64,000 bases of DNA from Acanthopleura granulata (taxonomy: Eukaryota > Mollusca > Polyplacophora > Chitonida > Chitonidae). The notes below the pieces were generated by a model. It ran no database searches. It had not been told where the DNA came from and worked only from the letters and a program-made list of their open reading frames with translations. This document shows positions 13,235-28,200 of this stretch, piece after piece. The stretch lies in assembly GCA_016165875.1 (NCBI GenBank), contig JABBOT010000001.1:13352594-13416593 (forward strand), in the 5' to 3' direction. Position numbers and translations under genes: made by a program. Each line of letters opens with the position of its first letter. Positions within the stretch are counted from its first letter, which is position 1.

Positions 13235-16200
13235 ACAGCACACCCTTCAAACAGTTTGAAAGAAGTTACGTCTGCATAGCTAATCAAATTTAAATCTGAA
13301 TGCAGATGTGTGTGAAAGAAAACTATGTTTTGTAATGGAAGTTGAAGTAAGAAAAACTGAAAACGTGAAAAATGTGATGAGTAGCTGAATCAAATAAGGC
13401 AATGAAATCGATGTTGGATTAAGGATAATAAAACCCCTCATAAGCAGAATTTCTCATTTTGACTTCTGTTGCCCAAACTACTGATCAAATATAGTCACAT
13501 GTATATATATATAGTCTGAAAGCTAAATGACTGCTGATCCCCAAAAAGCTGTCAAAATTTATATAACTTTAATATTAATCTAAATAAAGAGAATGTCTGA
13601 CAAAAAACAGGGCTATTCTTCAGAATGCTATTTTTTATCAATTTTCAAAATTTTTCTTGCCCAAGTGGATAATTTACCAGTTAGGCTAAAAAAACAGTTT
13701 CATACATATTTAATATTCATCTTATATATTGCTCTGAATGAGCTTTTAAAGTTAAATCTTTCAAAAATTTAAAAAAAAATCATTACTTTGATGATCTTTC
13801 ACTAACATTTTTTAAAGATGTAAAAAATTTGTGGGACAGCTTTTTAGCTTAAGTATTTAGCTACATGTGTGCCAAGTTTCGTAGCACTACACTGAAAAAT
13901 AAACACAAACATCTTGAAAACAGTAAGGGAGAAAAAGGCCAAAATGTCTGGAGGATCATTATGTGTGAGAAAATTTGTCATTAATTTGTTTGTAAATAAA
14001 TTTTAATCAAGAACTGTCCTGTGTCCAGTTAAAACGTGAACATATCAACCTATTCATGTCAAATTATAAAACCCATCATGCTCTATGATGGCATAAATTG
14101 GTGTTTTATCTTGATATTATTTAGCAAAACCTGCTAGAATGTGTTTATAACCCCCCCCCCTCCCAATGGCACTCTGTTGGGGTGATTAAGTCTGTTGTTT
14201 TAGTTAATAGGTCTGCTGGAGTAATCTGCACAAGCAACCGTGCAAAGTTTATAGCAGGAGGCACTACACATTTACCACAGGTACATCTATTCATAGCAGG
14301 TAACCCCCACCTTAGATGAGTTAATACTCCAAATCAGTAGGAACTAAGAAAACACAACTGCCTTGGTTCGCAACATTTTATACTTTTTGTAAAAAGGTAT
14401 TCAAAATTCGAATTTGGTTTTCATCTCTAAGTCAGAGGAAAGATAGGAGAATGGAGAATAAGAATGTGAAATATAAAAAAATCACCAAATCTGACCACTG
14501 ATGGGTACTAGTATCCTTGATGGCAATCTCCTATCCACAAAATACAACACATCCATGCAGTTACACCTTTTAACTTGAGTGGCTGGGAATATCAAGGAGG
14601 GTCAGGTAACATAGTCTTTCAACTTGTCTTTGTTCATATGTACAATCTTTTAGGAAGGAGTATATTATATTCTGCCAAGATTTCAGCCACATGTTGAAAA
14701 TCTTAATCACCTTCACCTTCCAGGTAAAAGTAAGCACCTTCCTAAGGGACAAGTTTTGGGAAGGCTTTTTTTGTATAGCCTCAACACAATGGGTCAGAGG
14801 AACCACTTGGCACAAAGCCAAAAGCAGTTATACCAGGGAGAGAAGATTTTTGGAACAATTCAGGTAGTACATCTTTATTACGTTCTCTGTGCCCAGGCGA
14901 TTCCTCAATCAATATCCCATCTAGCGCCGGTGCTGAGCCCTGACAGAGCTGTCAGAGGATGTGGGCTTGTAGCCACTGGATATCTACACTGATGAACGAT
15001 CAATATGCCTTAAGGCTCAAGCAGACGATAATGGCTGCAGGCAGAACACACTGTAATTTAGTTCCCTGCCCACTACGCATGAAGGTGAGCGTGTCCATCA
15101 GCTTAATGCGTAGGTCAGCGAGGAATCATGGTGTTCACACTGTAGAGGATGGGCACACGCTTTATGTGTATTAATAACAATTTGATTACGTCATATATGC
15201 CGACTTCTACGTGACCGTTTCACTCATAATTTTCATGAATCATAGTTTCCGAAATCACGCCCCTTCCTCATCTCACATCTACTTTTAGACAGGAACAGCC
15301 CCTGGTGTAACTCTGGTGCTAATTAATGATACATCAGAGCAGTGCTTTGCTTTTGATGAGAATCTTTGAACTGGATTCTCCTCATGACTCCCATAAACAA
15401 AAACCATGTTAATCTACTTGGATTCCTATAAAAGAAACAGTCATATTTAAATTCATACTGAAGTTTTGTTAAAGTTATGAACAAGAAATCTCCAAAATCT
15501 GTTTATTTTTATACGCATTGCAAAACTTTACTTGGATCAACTTCATGTAATACTAGGTTTGGATAAGATTCTGTTGAATTCTGGCAAAGAAAATCTACAG
15601 GAATCCATTTAGATTCTGGCAAAAAATGGCCTGATGAGGCACATGTAGTGTTGGATATTCTATCTATATGTAATCAAATTAAAATTATTATATGCAGGGT
15701 TCCCCCAGTTTTCAGGTCTACAAAATCCATGACTTTCCAGAACCTTTTAAGGTATAAATTCCATGACCCTTTGCGATGATTAATATGATTACCGTACAAA
15801 ATATGTTTCCAACAATTACATAGGTCTGAATGTATAACTGAATGCCATTAACAGGGATCCACATTTTTTTAATACTGAAACTCAAAATTTAATTTTTTTT
15901 TTTCTTCAGCTAAATAGTTTTGTCTTAGGTCGAGATTTAAAAGACTCTTTAATAAACTTGTACATATTACATATCTGTGACTGTAACAAGAACTGCTATT
16001 TTTACGTCAATGTAAAATCAATTTTTTTATTTTCCGTAAAAATGCACTACTTTATTTGAACATTCTCAGCCCTGAATTACACATGCAGCTATCGAGCCAA
16101 AAAGTATAATCTTCAAAATGGCTTGCTCCACTTAACTAATACATTACTAGGGTAAAATGTATCAAATAAGAACTTGCTTCAACCAATCTCTTGAATTGCT

Positions 16201-19200
16201 GTTTGGTGCCCCAAAAATCTGCACTACTATATTGTTCTGGATGAAAATTCTCATGACGATTCACTTGATCTGAGGATTGCCTCATTTCAACCAGTTTTGA
16301 TTCTACATGAATAAACCATACCTTGCTTGCTACCAAGGTTGACCAAGTGGAAGCCAAGACACCATCCCCGATGAATATAAAACAATGCAGTTTATTGTTA
16401 AAGCATAAGTGTTGTCTGCGAGTGAGGAGCAGATAGGTTACTGGAACTGGACACTGCATGATATGTGGTAATAGTTATCGTGCGCCATATGTCTGATGTT
16501 TGATCTACAAAGTTTTTACTCTAAAGCTGAGTTTTTTCTCTCATAAAAACACCATACTATGAGTTGGCAATTCATTGAAAAGTTAGTGGAAGCACTCTAT
16601 TTTTCCATGACCTAGAACAATATTTCATGACCAAACCATAAATTTAAAGTGCCACTCTGGTCAGAATACAGACTGCGTAGATACATTACAATGATATGAA
16701 CTAACACAGCCTAACACCATGTTTCAAATGGATTTTGATGAATAACACTATTTAACCCATATAACTGAAGATTCCTTGCAAAACAAAAGCTTCGGCTGTT
16801 TCCGTAAAATTTTCCTGATGTGACTTGATAATATTCTTTGTATGAGTTCGAATCAGGCAGAGCATTTGAAAGCATTTGGGCGCTTGAAAGGGCAGTGTCA
16901 TTTGTGGATACACATCATGTGTTCGTAAGTGGTGTCACGCCAGGCAAACCTGAAGCAATGTCTACTTGTCCTACATCATTTTGTAATGTCTTAGTACCAC
17001 ACAGAAAACGATTAAGACTTTGTCATGAATGCATTAAACACAACCAATTTGTCTAATTTTACACGATCAGGTTGGGGCTGGAGAAAACAAGGAATTTCCC
17101 AAAAGAAGCCCCTGAACCCAAACAATGACGTGAAGCACCACTCTGGCAGGAGATGGAGTCAAAAACATGGCTTCATTGGTCGGGATCTACTGAGTTAACA
17201 TTCAACAGAAGACTAACCTGTGGGGTTATCATCACTGGGCATGTCACTAGTGGAGGCTAACGCAGCGCTGAGGGAAGAGTTCTCATCATACACCTGGAAG
17301 TCTATGCACTGTAACTGGTGGGCGTACCACTTGGGTTTGTCTCCAATCAGGGCGGGGTCAAACACACCCGTCTGGATCCTCAGGAACACCACATTGTCAG
17401 GGGACAGAGACCATTCGGCAAAGTACTCCACAGCCTGAAACCAAACAAAACCAACAGCAGTGTGAAGGATCTGACAGTAGTTATAGCAAGAGAAAACAAT
17501 CAGTGAAACACAATTCGAAAAGTATTTCCAATATCCAGTTTTATTTATATTCAATTCACTGAAAATGCTTTGAAGCATCCATATCACACTGTACATATTT
17601 GCACACACAATTGGATATGTTATATTCTGATCTGTAACCTGGCTGTTGCATCTCTACCTTCCCATATATACTTGGCAAAGTTCAACTATTTATGGATTCA
17701 TGATATATGAGCATGTTGAAGGTCCATTAACTGATTAATATGTGGAGCAAGCCGTCTGATGAAGTGTTTTGTGCCCACGTGTGAGAATACAACAGCCCAC
17801 CTGAAGAGGAATATTTTAAGGGTCATGTAAAGTGGCCACACACAGACAACTTCACCAAAAACTGGCCTAAGAGCAGCGTTCAACATGCATCTGCATTGTC
17901 TTTTGTATGATACATGTACTTAGAGATTGATCCTCCGAGTGCTCTGCTTTTAATTTACTGTGAGCAGCTAAATGTGATATTTCCAACCCTAACACATACC
18001 TGTGTTCGAGCAAGTCTAGCGGTGAAATGGGTTTTCACCGGTCGAGATTTAAGAAAACTATACAGCTGGAATGCCACAACTGGTCGTGGGTAGAGTCGAA
18101 GTGTTCTTGTATGTTCAGCAAAATTACCCAAGATGTTTGCAGAGTTAAAGAAACGGACCTGTATAAAACAATAAATGAAAGAAATTCTAAGTATCACATT
18201 TTCTAAGCAATAAAATCCTATTCACACAAATGTAAGAGCAGCATCTCAAATATTCCTTCCAGGATTAATTAGAATGTTCTCAATCTGACAAAACACTCAA
18301 TGCATACAGCACCGCATTGCACAAGTGCATCTACAATCTTGCCCATTTCATTTTCCCATGTCATTATGCTTGACAATAATGCCAATGTAAGACTAGGGTC
18401 ATGCAGTTGGAAGAAGTAGTTCACAATTGCACGCACTTAAGTTCAAGCTTCAAAACTGAATGAAACAGTTGGTCGTCAAATGAGAAGTTTTAATTTTCTG
18501 GCATACAGTTTATAAGACAAAGTGTGTGTGTGTGTAAATATTTACTTCTACATGTAAGTAAATATTAACCTACAGTATTCCAACATTATAACCAAATGTT
18601 TGAGTGTCAAGATATGTGTGCTGGATATCATCCAAGAACATGTAGTTAAATGTGCCTCCTCAAGGTGCACTGCTGATGCTTCAAAGATTCATGTACATGC
18701 GTGGCTTGGGCAGTAACACGTGTTTGGAAGGAAAGCAAATGTAATTTAATAATTTCACTTTCAACACCATGTACTATTTAGATCATTAATTTATATTACG
18801 TTGAATTATAAAACCAGTCAATCCTTAAACCAATACACTGTACAATCTACATGTAAATTTGGAATCAAACATCTGGCCTCAACAATATGCATGCTTGATT
18901 CAGCAGCAAAGTCCTGCAGTGGAGATATGGAAGGCAATCTTCAACAATTAAATTAATTCAGCTACACATTCAGTCACTAGGTTTGGGGAGATTTTAACAT
19001 GTAATTGCAAATCCCACCATATAATGAAGACAGGTAATGGATATCAAACATACCATATGATACTGGAATGTTGATACTGGAGTTGACATACGCCTTTAAT
19101 ACCCAATTAAACAGCATTGGCAACCTCACTCAGAGCCCTATGTGTTATGGCACAGGTTTCCATTAATCCAAAGGCAAGTAGATCCTTGATCTCTTTATAA

Positions 19201-22200
19201 CCTGGCTTCTATGGTCTCTCATGTACTATTATATACAGCCAATTGTCAGGGCTCATTTCATGATGCCAGTTAAGATCTTCCCAAACAATGAAAAAAAGGG
19301 GCTATGGGTACTGGTTCTTCAAAATCACTCTGGTGTTTCCCTCCAACATGCTTTAATGTTATAAGGTGGCATGATCATAAACCAAAATGGTCGTAACACA
19401 GATCCAGCATTGTTCAATACAAACACATGGCTCATCTGCAATAGCAATGAATCATGCACAGTCTCAGGACAAAGGTACAAATGGAGGTCTCTCTCGCCCT
19501 TTCTACAGGCTGTACATCAATGGCCTTTGGTGAGTAAGCTGATGAGAAGGGCATTTCTATAGTGGGAAAAAAGCTGTTCACCTTGTACATTCTATCCACA
19601 TTCATGTACCAGACTCCAATTGCCTGGCCAACATGTACGTGAATTTCAGAATCTAGCCGTTTTTGAAGTCAAACTGACAGAATAAATGCTTGGCTGGTTA
19701 TTCCCTAAAATATTGTCATGCAAGTTAAACACAAAGGCATCGCCAAAGAGAGTCCCAAAGAGAGTTCACAGACTCCCATCAATCCCTAGCAATGCCAGCT
19801 AAATACGCAAAACCCCAGCCTTACCACAGAGGGATTAATCATCTGACGTGCTTCACTAAGAATATCATTAGTAGTCTAAGTATGCGTCTGTACAAAATGC
19901 CACATCAGTCCTTATCCGCCTTCCCAGGAGAACAACATCAAAGAGGGTTAGGAAACAATTTACATGTTTTCAGAAACTGATGCCAGAATGTCTAGTGTTT
20001 CCCACCGAGACATCTTAACACTGAATGATTTCCTGTTTGGCAATTCAAATAATATGCACGCATGCATGATTTCTGTAGTTAATACAGATCTCTCAATAAA
20101 ATTCAGGCCCACTGTAAACCAGGCCTAAACATTTACAATTCTAACTGAAAGCAGTATGCAGTTACTGAGTTATGTTTCTTTACGTTTGCAAAACTTTACA
20201 ATTCTAACTCAAAGCTGCAGTTATATCATTTACTTAGATTAGCAGCTGTATACACTGTGTGATAAACAACACTGTTAACGAGTAGGGTATGCTGTGAGTC
20301 AGGCAATACAATGATCAAACAGCCAATAAATAATGCATTTCCTTACACACAGAGCAGATACATCTTTAATACAGAGGGTGGATCACACATCACCATCATT
20401 TATGCTCTGTAATAATTTTATACACTGTCCATTTACATCTGAGAGTCAGAATGGAGAACATTACATATACACGTCACTTGTTAACTTTCATAAAGTTACC
20501 AATACAGGATGATGGGAATTGTGGGCTGACAAGAGTTCTTACTGTAATTTCATCCAACAAAATACTGCAATCTAAAGTACTGTAAAACAGGAGAACAGCA
20601 GTATATATGTACTTAATTTAGACTTACATGTATTTTTATATTGTTGTACATTTTGTGTTAAATCTAGCAATAAAACTGTTTTCACATGAACATGAAAGTG
20701 CATTTTCTAGATAACTTAAGATTAACTCTTTTAGATAGATAGATAGATACATACATACATACGTACTTGCACCTTATGTTGATTGTCAGGTGATTGTAAA
20801 TTAAGACATCATTACAAACTGCATGAAATGTCCCAATCAATCTTTTAGAGTAAGGCATAAATATGACACAAATGTCAATAAAAGAGCTCCAAGATACACG
20901 TTTTTATCGAGTTTACTTGAAAAAACCTGCATAATTTAGGTTGCCAGGGACAGGTAATTTAGGGTAAAATGCTGTAATGTTTTTCTCTCCACTGAGACCA
21001 CCGCACTACAGGCATCAAAGGGACGTCATGACCAGAGAACAGAGGAGAACATACTGTTGCAGCTTACCATGGCAACTCGTGTGGCCACATCCACAGAGTC
21101 AATGTCATTCCCATAGATCAATGGATTAAATCCTGTCTGAGATGAAAAACTCTCTCGCCGCTTCCACATGTCCGGGTTCTGTGCCAGGGCATCCAGGTTC
21201 TTGATTGGCTGAGGCGTCATGCTCATACTTGCAAGTGCCTACAACATGCAAGTACAATAGGTCATTTAACACATAGAGCAAAAGTAAGAGCACACATGGA
21301 GTGTGATACGTAACATAGACATTATGTCTTAACACATACATGAACATGTCAGGAAGATCAAAGAAGCCAGTTTTATCACCATTACATACATGTATGGATT
21401 CCAACACACACATTTCATATAAAGCAGAGCACAATATGGCTGTGCTATTGCTGTTGTGACATTAAGCAATAATCACTGGTTCATATAAAGAATAGTATAT
21501 ATCTACTTGGGGCTGTATTGCTTTCATAAGAATGAAGACAACCTATGCTGCAATACAATACTCAACTTAATATATGGTATAAAGCAAATTGTAGCAAAGT
21601 CATTGTTGGCCTGAAAATTAATAAAACTTTAACAACTGCACTGAATGAAATTTATAATTTTTACTGCAAAACTACTACCACAGCTGGATATACAGATATA
21701 TCATCAAAATCTAGGCATCTTTGAGTAGTAATTTCACTATCTGCAATCAATAATGCGCACCTGTTTGAGATGGTTCTTCAGCTGGGTTCCCTCTGGGTCA
21801 GGTAATGGAGGTAAATCTTGGCCTTGGGCTGGGTGAATCTGACAGAGATTTAAGTAACTCCTCATTGATCCAGTTATCTTGGAGAACATTCAACCTTATA
21901 AAAACTTATTCAAATTTGTAAGATATTAAGGTGTAGATTGCTACAAGTTTCCTTGTCATCCACCATGTTGGTGGCAACAACCTTCCAAACAGAAAACTGT
22001 TAGAAGAACTTTAAGCTACATAAACAAGAACCATTTTAATATCTAATTTATAGTTGTAGATCTCAGTGCAGTATACGAAAATCGACAAGCATGTTCCATG
22101 TAAATACATTGGGAGTAATATATAGTGGTAAAAATATATATGTGATTGAAGTTTACTTATACTGCCAATGGTACCTATTTCATAGTGATATTTGTACACT

Positions 22201-25200
22201 GTGCAATAAGGCTGGACATATGTTTTTGGATGTCAAGAAAACAAACTGTACACTATTTGCAAACAAAGGCGCCAATGAGGCATACATTATTAACAAACAC
22301 ATGCTGTAGGTGATGCTTACTTTGTTTGAGTCCAGGTCCACCAGCCAGACATCATTTGGGAGACCAAAGCTCCGTTTGTACATAAGGAAGCTGGCCGGCA
22401 CTCCAATTATGTAAGGGGTGGGTGCCAACAACAACTGAAAAACAGAAACACAAGACTAACCTGACTCTGGCTGCTTTTAATACATGGAAATGTCAAATTA
22501 TCCGTGTAAACTTATGCTATGTAGCTACAACTGCTTATAAATTAAAGCCGTTGATATTAATAATACTTTATTTTATTGCTGATTCATATTGTCTTTCAAG
22601 TTTGCTTGGTCTCTGCCAACTGTGAGGACAACAATGCAGCTCTGTACACACAGGTAGGAGCGCTCCAAAACATGAACTGCTGGTGTTTGTAGCAGATTTT
22701 TGTGCTGATGAGTACTTCAAGGATACACATGGGACCACTGTCACACAGCAGTATGGCTGTAAAGCTAGGCAGATAGGCAGGCCAAAATTAAAAGCGATCG
22801 TTTTTCTGAGAGAGAGTATATACATGTATGTATAGAACAGAAAACCAAGAACAAGCTGCTCCATCACACTTTGGCCTCAGGGTTTTATGTCTTACTGGAG
22901 CTGCCTGATGGGAAAACCCATTGTACAGATGATGCATCACTACAGCAAAAATGTCTTCCCTTTGACATTTCAACTGTGTTCCTGTCTCAGTGTAGGCACA
23001 TGTTCAGGTGCTGTGAGTGGTTCAAAACTGCACTATGATTTATCAAGATGATTGAAGCTAATGTATTCTGATACAAAGTCTAAGAACAATGGACAAGAAA
23101 AAAGTTACTATTTAGGCCCAATTTTGGGGGAAATATTCCGAATTTTGATTGTATTTATATGCAATGTGCTATAGTGTATAAAATTAGGCAACAAAGAAAT
23201 TAAAATATCCATGTTCAAATTTAAATTATTTTCATCCCATGAAATGCATCTGCCTGTTTATACATAAAGATTATGGAGATCTTATTGCAGCCTGACCCCA
23301 CCCATGTGGCTTGTCTTGTCATTTTACTCCAGTGACCATCCCTTACTAATGGTAGGCACAGATGTATGAAGTCTACCTGAGGTAATCTCACCTGACAGAC
23401 TTACCTGTTCTGCAGAGCTCATACATGTGGGCAGGAGAGGAATGACTGGAAACATGTACTCCATGGGGTACAGCATGGAGACGAAGGCCATCACACTCAT
23501 GGACAGAGCATTGTAGTCTCGGGACTGGAGAACCAGCTGTAAACAGAACACAGAAATACATCAAAGCACTGCAGTTCACTGAAAAAATAATATCTGTAAT
23601 AGGATAAACACTGCCAAACAAAGGGTATATTTAATATAGAAAACAGTCGTGAAGAAAAAATGGGTCCAGCTGGTTTGGCATCAGCTTTGTCCATGAGTTT
23701 ATCAAATATCCTCTGAAGATAGAATACCCCTAAATTACTGGTAATCTTGGCACTTTAGTCTCCTCCACCCAAAAACCACGCTGCATCATTACGTGAAGAA
23801 CTTATGTGTACACCAACCAAATAAATCGACAAACAAGGCCAGTAAAAACCACAAACAACAATGTATTGATTATGTTTGTTGTATGGATTTAAAGGCAAAT
23901 TCCCCATATTGTAGCAATATCTTTATGGTGACATCTACTCATAAAAGCTCTTAATACAATGTCAGTATTATGAAAATGTACAGTTCTATTTTGGAAAACA
24001 TCCATGAAAAAATCATGCAAAGGCCCTGCAAATTATTCATGGTGAAAATACAGATGCTCTGAATTATTTAGAATGCCACACATGTAAACTGACATGATCA
24101 ATATAAAAATTACGACAAACTCTTATTGTTCTCCATGAAAGCCAAAAAGTTACGGTTTCATAAATGTGAGGGTGCCTGCAAGCATCTGATTGGGCTCCTG
24201 ATTACAGCTATAAATACAAAATCAAATCAATCTGTTTTCTGTATGCCAAAGACAAGCATTTCGGGTTGGGGCAATCTTCAGGAAGTCTGTCACATGGTCA
24301 TTTAAAATGAAGTGAATACCAGATGAAAGCCATTTAATTAACACCACTTATAAATCCCAATTCAAAGCCATTTTTCAATCTTCTAAAGTACTGAAATGAT
24401 TTATACATGAATTAAATCCTTGCAATTGAGAGCATCCACATGCTTCTAGAAATCAAGCGACCCAAGTGATCATATATAAGTTACTGTTATCTACTATATA
24501 AACTGTGCGAACTCTATACACTAGTGAAAACACTTCAAATATTTGTCACATATGTTGGATAAAATTCAGAGCATCATGACACCACCGCCTAATGGAGAAA
24601 TCATGCATAACATTTTTGTTTTCTTCTTTTTAGGCTATGAATCATGACTGTAGAAGGTGAGGCGGCTGTTGCAATCGCAAGCGTCAATCATAATATGTAA
24701 GAGTGTGGTAGATGAATGTAGATGAGAAAACGCACACAAAATGAGCATTTACATGTACCAACTGCTTTGCACAGAACAGGGGCAGAACTATTTAACAAAT
24801 GACAGGAAGGTCTGAAAACAACACATGATTGTGAATGCACAGAAAAAAAATTTTGTCGGGACATTTCACAATCGATCCATTTATCACTTGTTTATCACAT
24901 TTTCCATGACTACATCAACATTTCAGAGACTGGAAAAAACAAAAAGCTGGTCTCCTGACGGCAATGACTTTGGCTTAGCCTTACATTTATGAGTCTCTGA
25001 ATTGGTTCACAGCATTGTCATACTTAAGTACCTGAGCCAGGAATGGTCAATATTAATATTTTGCCAATGGCCAAAGCCACCCCACAGATTTTATCATAAG
25101 GAAATAGTTCACCACTTCCACAGCCAAGTTTATCACATGAATAGTTTAGTGCACACTTTATTGGCGACCTTCATATTCCAATGCTGTGCAAAATATGAGT

Positions 25201-28200
25201 GACCGGTTCATATTTGAAGATCAGGAATTCAAAATGAATCTAAAAACCAGTTCACTTCATAAGATGCTGTCACTCAGAGAACCCCACCAGCTGCCTGATA
25301 TAACACTGCAATCACAATCAAGATCACAGCGTATTTTAATTTGACTGCTGTTTGATTTTGTACCCTAAATAGAGCTTAATCTTCCATTCAATTTTGTACA
25401 TTTACACACCATACCTTAAACTTAAGAGCTAAAAACCCCAGCTTAACCTTCAATCCATGTATGAGAGCCCAATATACAGGAGCTAAAAGAAAAAGCTTAC
25501 CCTTCCATCCAGGTATGTAAACTTACACACCATACCTTAGACTAGGGAGCTAACCTAAAAATACTAAAAAAAAAAAAAAAAAAGACATTCATTCCTTATA
25601 TGAGAGCCCATTATGCAGGAACCCCTCAAAAAACGCTCAAGCTTCCATTGGAGTACATACATTTACACGCCATACCTTAGACCAGGGAGCTACAAAACAG
25701 CTAACTTTCAATGTATGTATGATTGCCCATTTTTATTATACAGGTGCTAAAAAAGGCTTAACCTTCAAACCGAGTATATACATTTACACACCATAACTTA
25801 GCCTAGAGAGGTAAAAACAAAACAAACTAACCTACAATCCATATATGAGTGCATGTTTTATTCCATATTTGTGTCAGGGCGACTGGAGCCATGGGAACCA
25901 AGTCTGTCTCATGTGACAAAATTATTTACACCTGTATGTACATATAGGAGTCAGACGGACATCCTCATGCACATGTACAGGTGTATGCAATTATGACAGG
26001 CCTCTCAGTTTAAGTACATGTTTAGAGAAATTTATCAAAAATATCTGCTTTAAAACCAAGCCTTATTGCCTTCATTATTACATCCCCATCTTCAACTGAC
26101 TATACATGTTTGTTTATTTATTAATTTATTTGATTAGTGTCTTACACTATCCTCAAGAATATTTCACATATACGACACCAGCCGGCATTATGGTGGGAGG
26201 AAACCGGGCATGGCCAGGAAGAAACCCACAACATTGCTTGGATTACACATGTAATTGCTAACACATCATATGTGAAGTCCATAACAGGCATACTGCTGTA
26301 CAAGAATGGAGGCATATACGAGAAGTCTACAGTAGCTAATGCACATTAGTACCTCATAATCTCATCTGAACCTGCACTAACAGAATTCTCTCATTAGACA
26401 ATGTGGCCCTGTTCACACACACACACAACACCTGGACTGGTGACAAACTGTGAGGAGTGACCGAAGAGTAACTTTGCTTTCCATTCTTACTTCGCAAACT
26501 GGACTATGTATAAACATTTGTCATGATATTGATTCACACACTCTTCAATGATTTATATATTCAATTCCATTTTATGTCATACTAGGAAATTCCACAAGTT
26601 GGATAACAATAAAGTAACTCAACATATTTGCTGACAAAAAAATGAATAAAATTTAGATAGCATAATGATAATGTCTTCTAAATGGAATGCCTCCAAATGA
26701 AACTTTCACTACTAGGACTTCAAGCCATTCAGGCTAGTGTGTTCTACGTAAGAAAACTTTTTGCAGATATCATTATTATATAAAACCATTTATAAGTTTA
26801 CATATCACATAAAGTCACAACAACATTGTTTTCATAACGCATATATTTAAAATATTCTGGCAACAGTGTGTACAAGTCAGCCAATATTTTACAGGCTGAT
26901 TAAGATGATATCTGCTTGCTGGTTTTATAGATCAATCCAAGGATAACAAATCGACTGAGCAAAGCCTCATTCTAAAATTCAAATGAACCATGTAAGAATT
27001 AAAAGAAGTTAAGCAAAGAAATGGTTGTATTTTATTCCAAAATTAGATCGTTACAGTGCTATCTGATTTCTATGAGCAAACTAATTTGTCTCCCATCAAA
27101 CTATGCTGTTTCTTGGATGGTTAATAAGCAATAAAAGAAATCTGTTGTGCTGATGTTTTTGTTGGGTTTGTAAAACAAGTTCGCAAAAGGATTCACTTTG
27201 GCAAATCCATTGGCAAGAAAAAAAAAATGAGAATGGTGACCTAGCGGTGCCATTTTACAAAACCATCCTTCAATCCAGTGTTTCAAATTTCATGGCAACT
27301 CAAAATATGACCTTAGGTTGCTACTTGTAACAAACATTTGTCACATGTATATATGTGTGCTTGACAGAAAAGAGGTGCAAATAAATTAATGACACAGCAA
27401 CCTTCAAGTTCTGATTTTATCTGACAAATATAACATGAGCTTCTATTAAATTTAGATATATATGAGGGAAGGTAAAATAGATATCTGTCAATATTTAATG
27501 GAAAATATTTCATAGAATGAATTAAAAGGAGTATTTAGAGATGGAAGATAAGAGGGTATATATTGGGTTTCTGGCTATATATACAGGTACTCTGCAACAG
27601 GACAGATGAGCACTTTATATTCAAACATGATGCATCAGAATATATTAGTCTTGACAAACAGTGCAAAACAGAGGGAAACACATTTTCTCTTGGCTAACAT
27701 GCAACAACCCAGTTTTCCTTCATAGATCAGTGCTAAGTGCCAAGTGAGGCTGCAACAAGTCTGTGGTATGACCTGACTTGGGACTGATCCTGGATCTCCC
27801 ATCTTGAGGCAGATGCACTTATAACTAAGCCACTGAAGAAACTGCAGCTCCAATACAAATATAGGTTAAAAATGTACTCCCCAAATGTTAACTGTTCATG
27901 ACAAAGACACTATACAGTCACATGTGTTCCCCAGTTTAACATGGCAGTATTAAAAAGCTTAATGCAGGTTAGAGCAAACGTAACATAAAACATGTTGATA
28001 ATACTGGTAATTACACAATTAAAGCCTTGAAAAATACATGAAAATTCAAAAATAAAATCTGCCCAAATGCTGTGAAAATTTCCACTCCCAGGAATACACA
28101 TACACCCACTTATACCCCTGAAGTCCTGCAGGTATTTACAACCAATGAGTCAAGAGTTACTGTCTGAAACTGGAAGAGCTTAAAATCAGGAAAGCATTAC

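Larger units (their letters stand above)
7621..17217 (-). other. MADD intron between coding exons 9 and 10 (9.6 kb)
   Basis: No exon-like block on either strand. Contains the 28-bp minisatellite with inserted SINE (9390-9910), a diverged ~190-bp tandem repeat (12480-13140), an (AT)n run (13201-13227) and a C10 run near 14151. The remainder is AT-rich intron with frequent ACATGTA words. Confidence 0.7.
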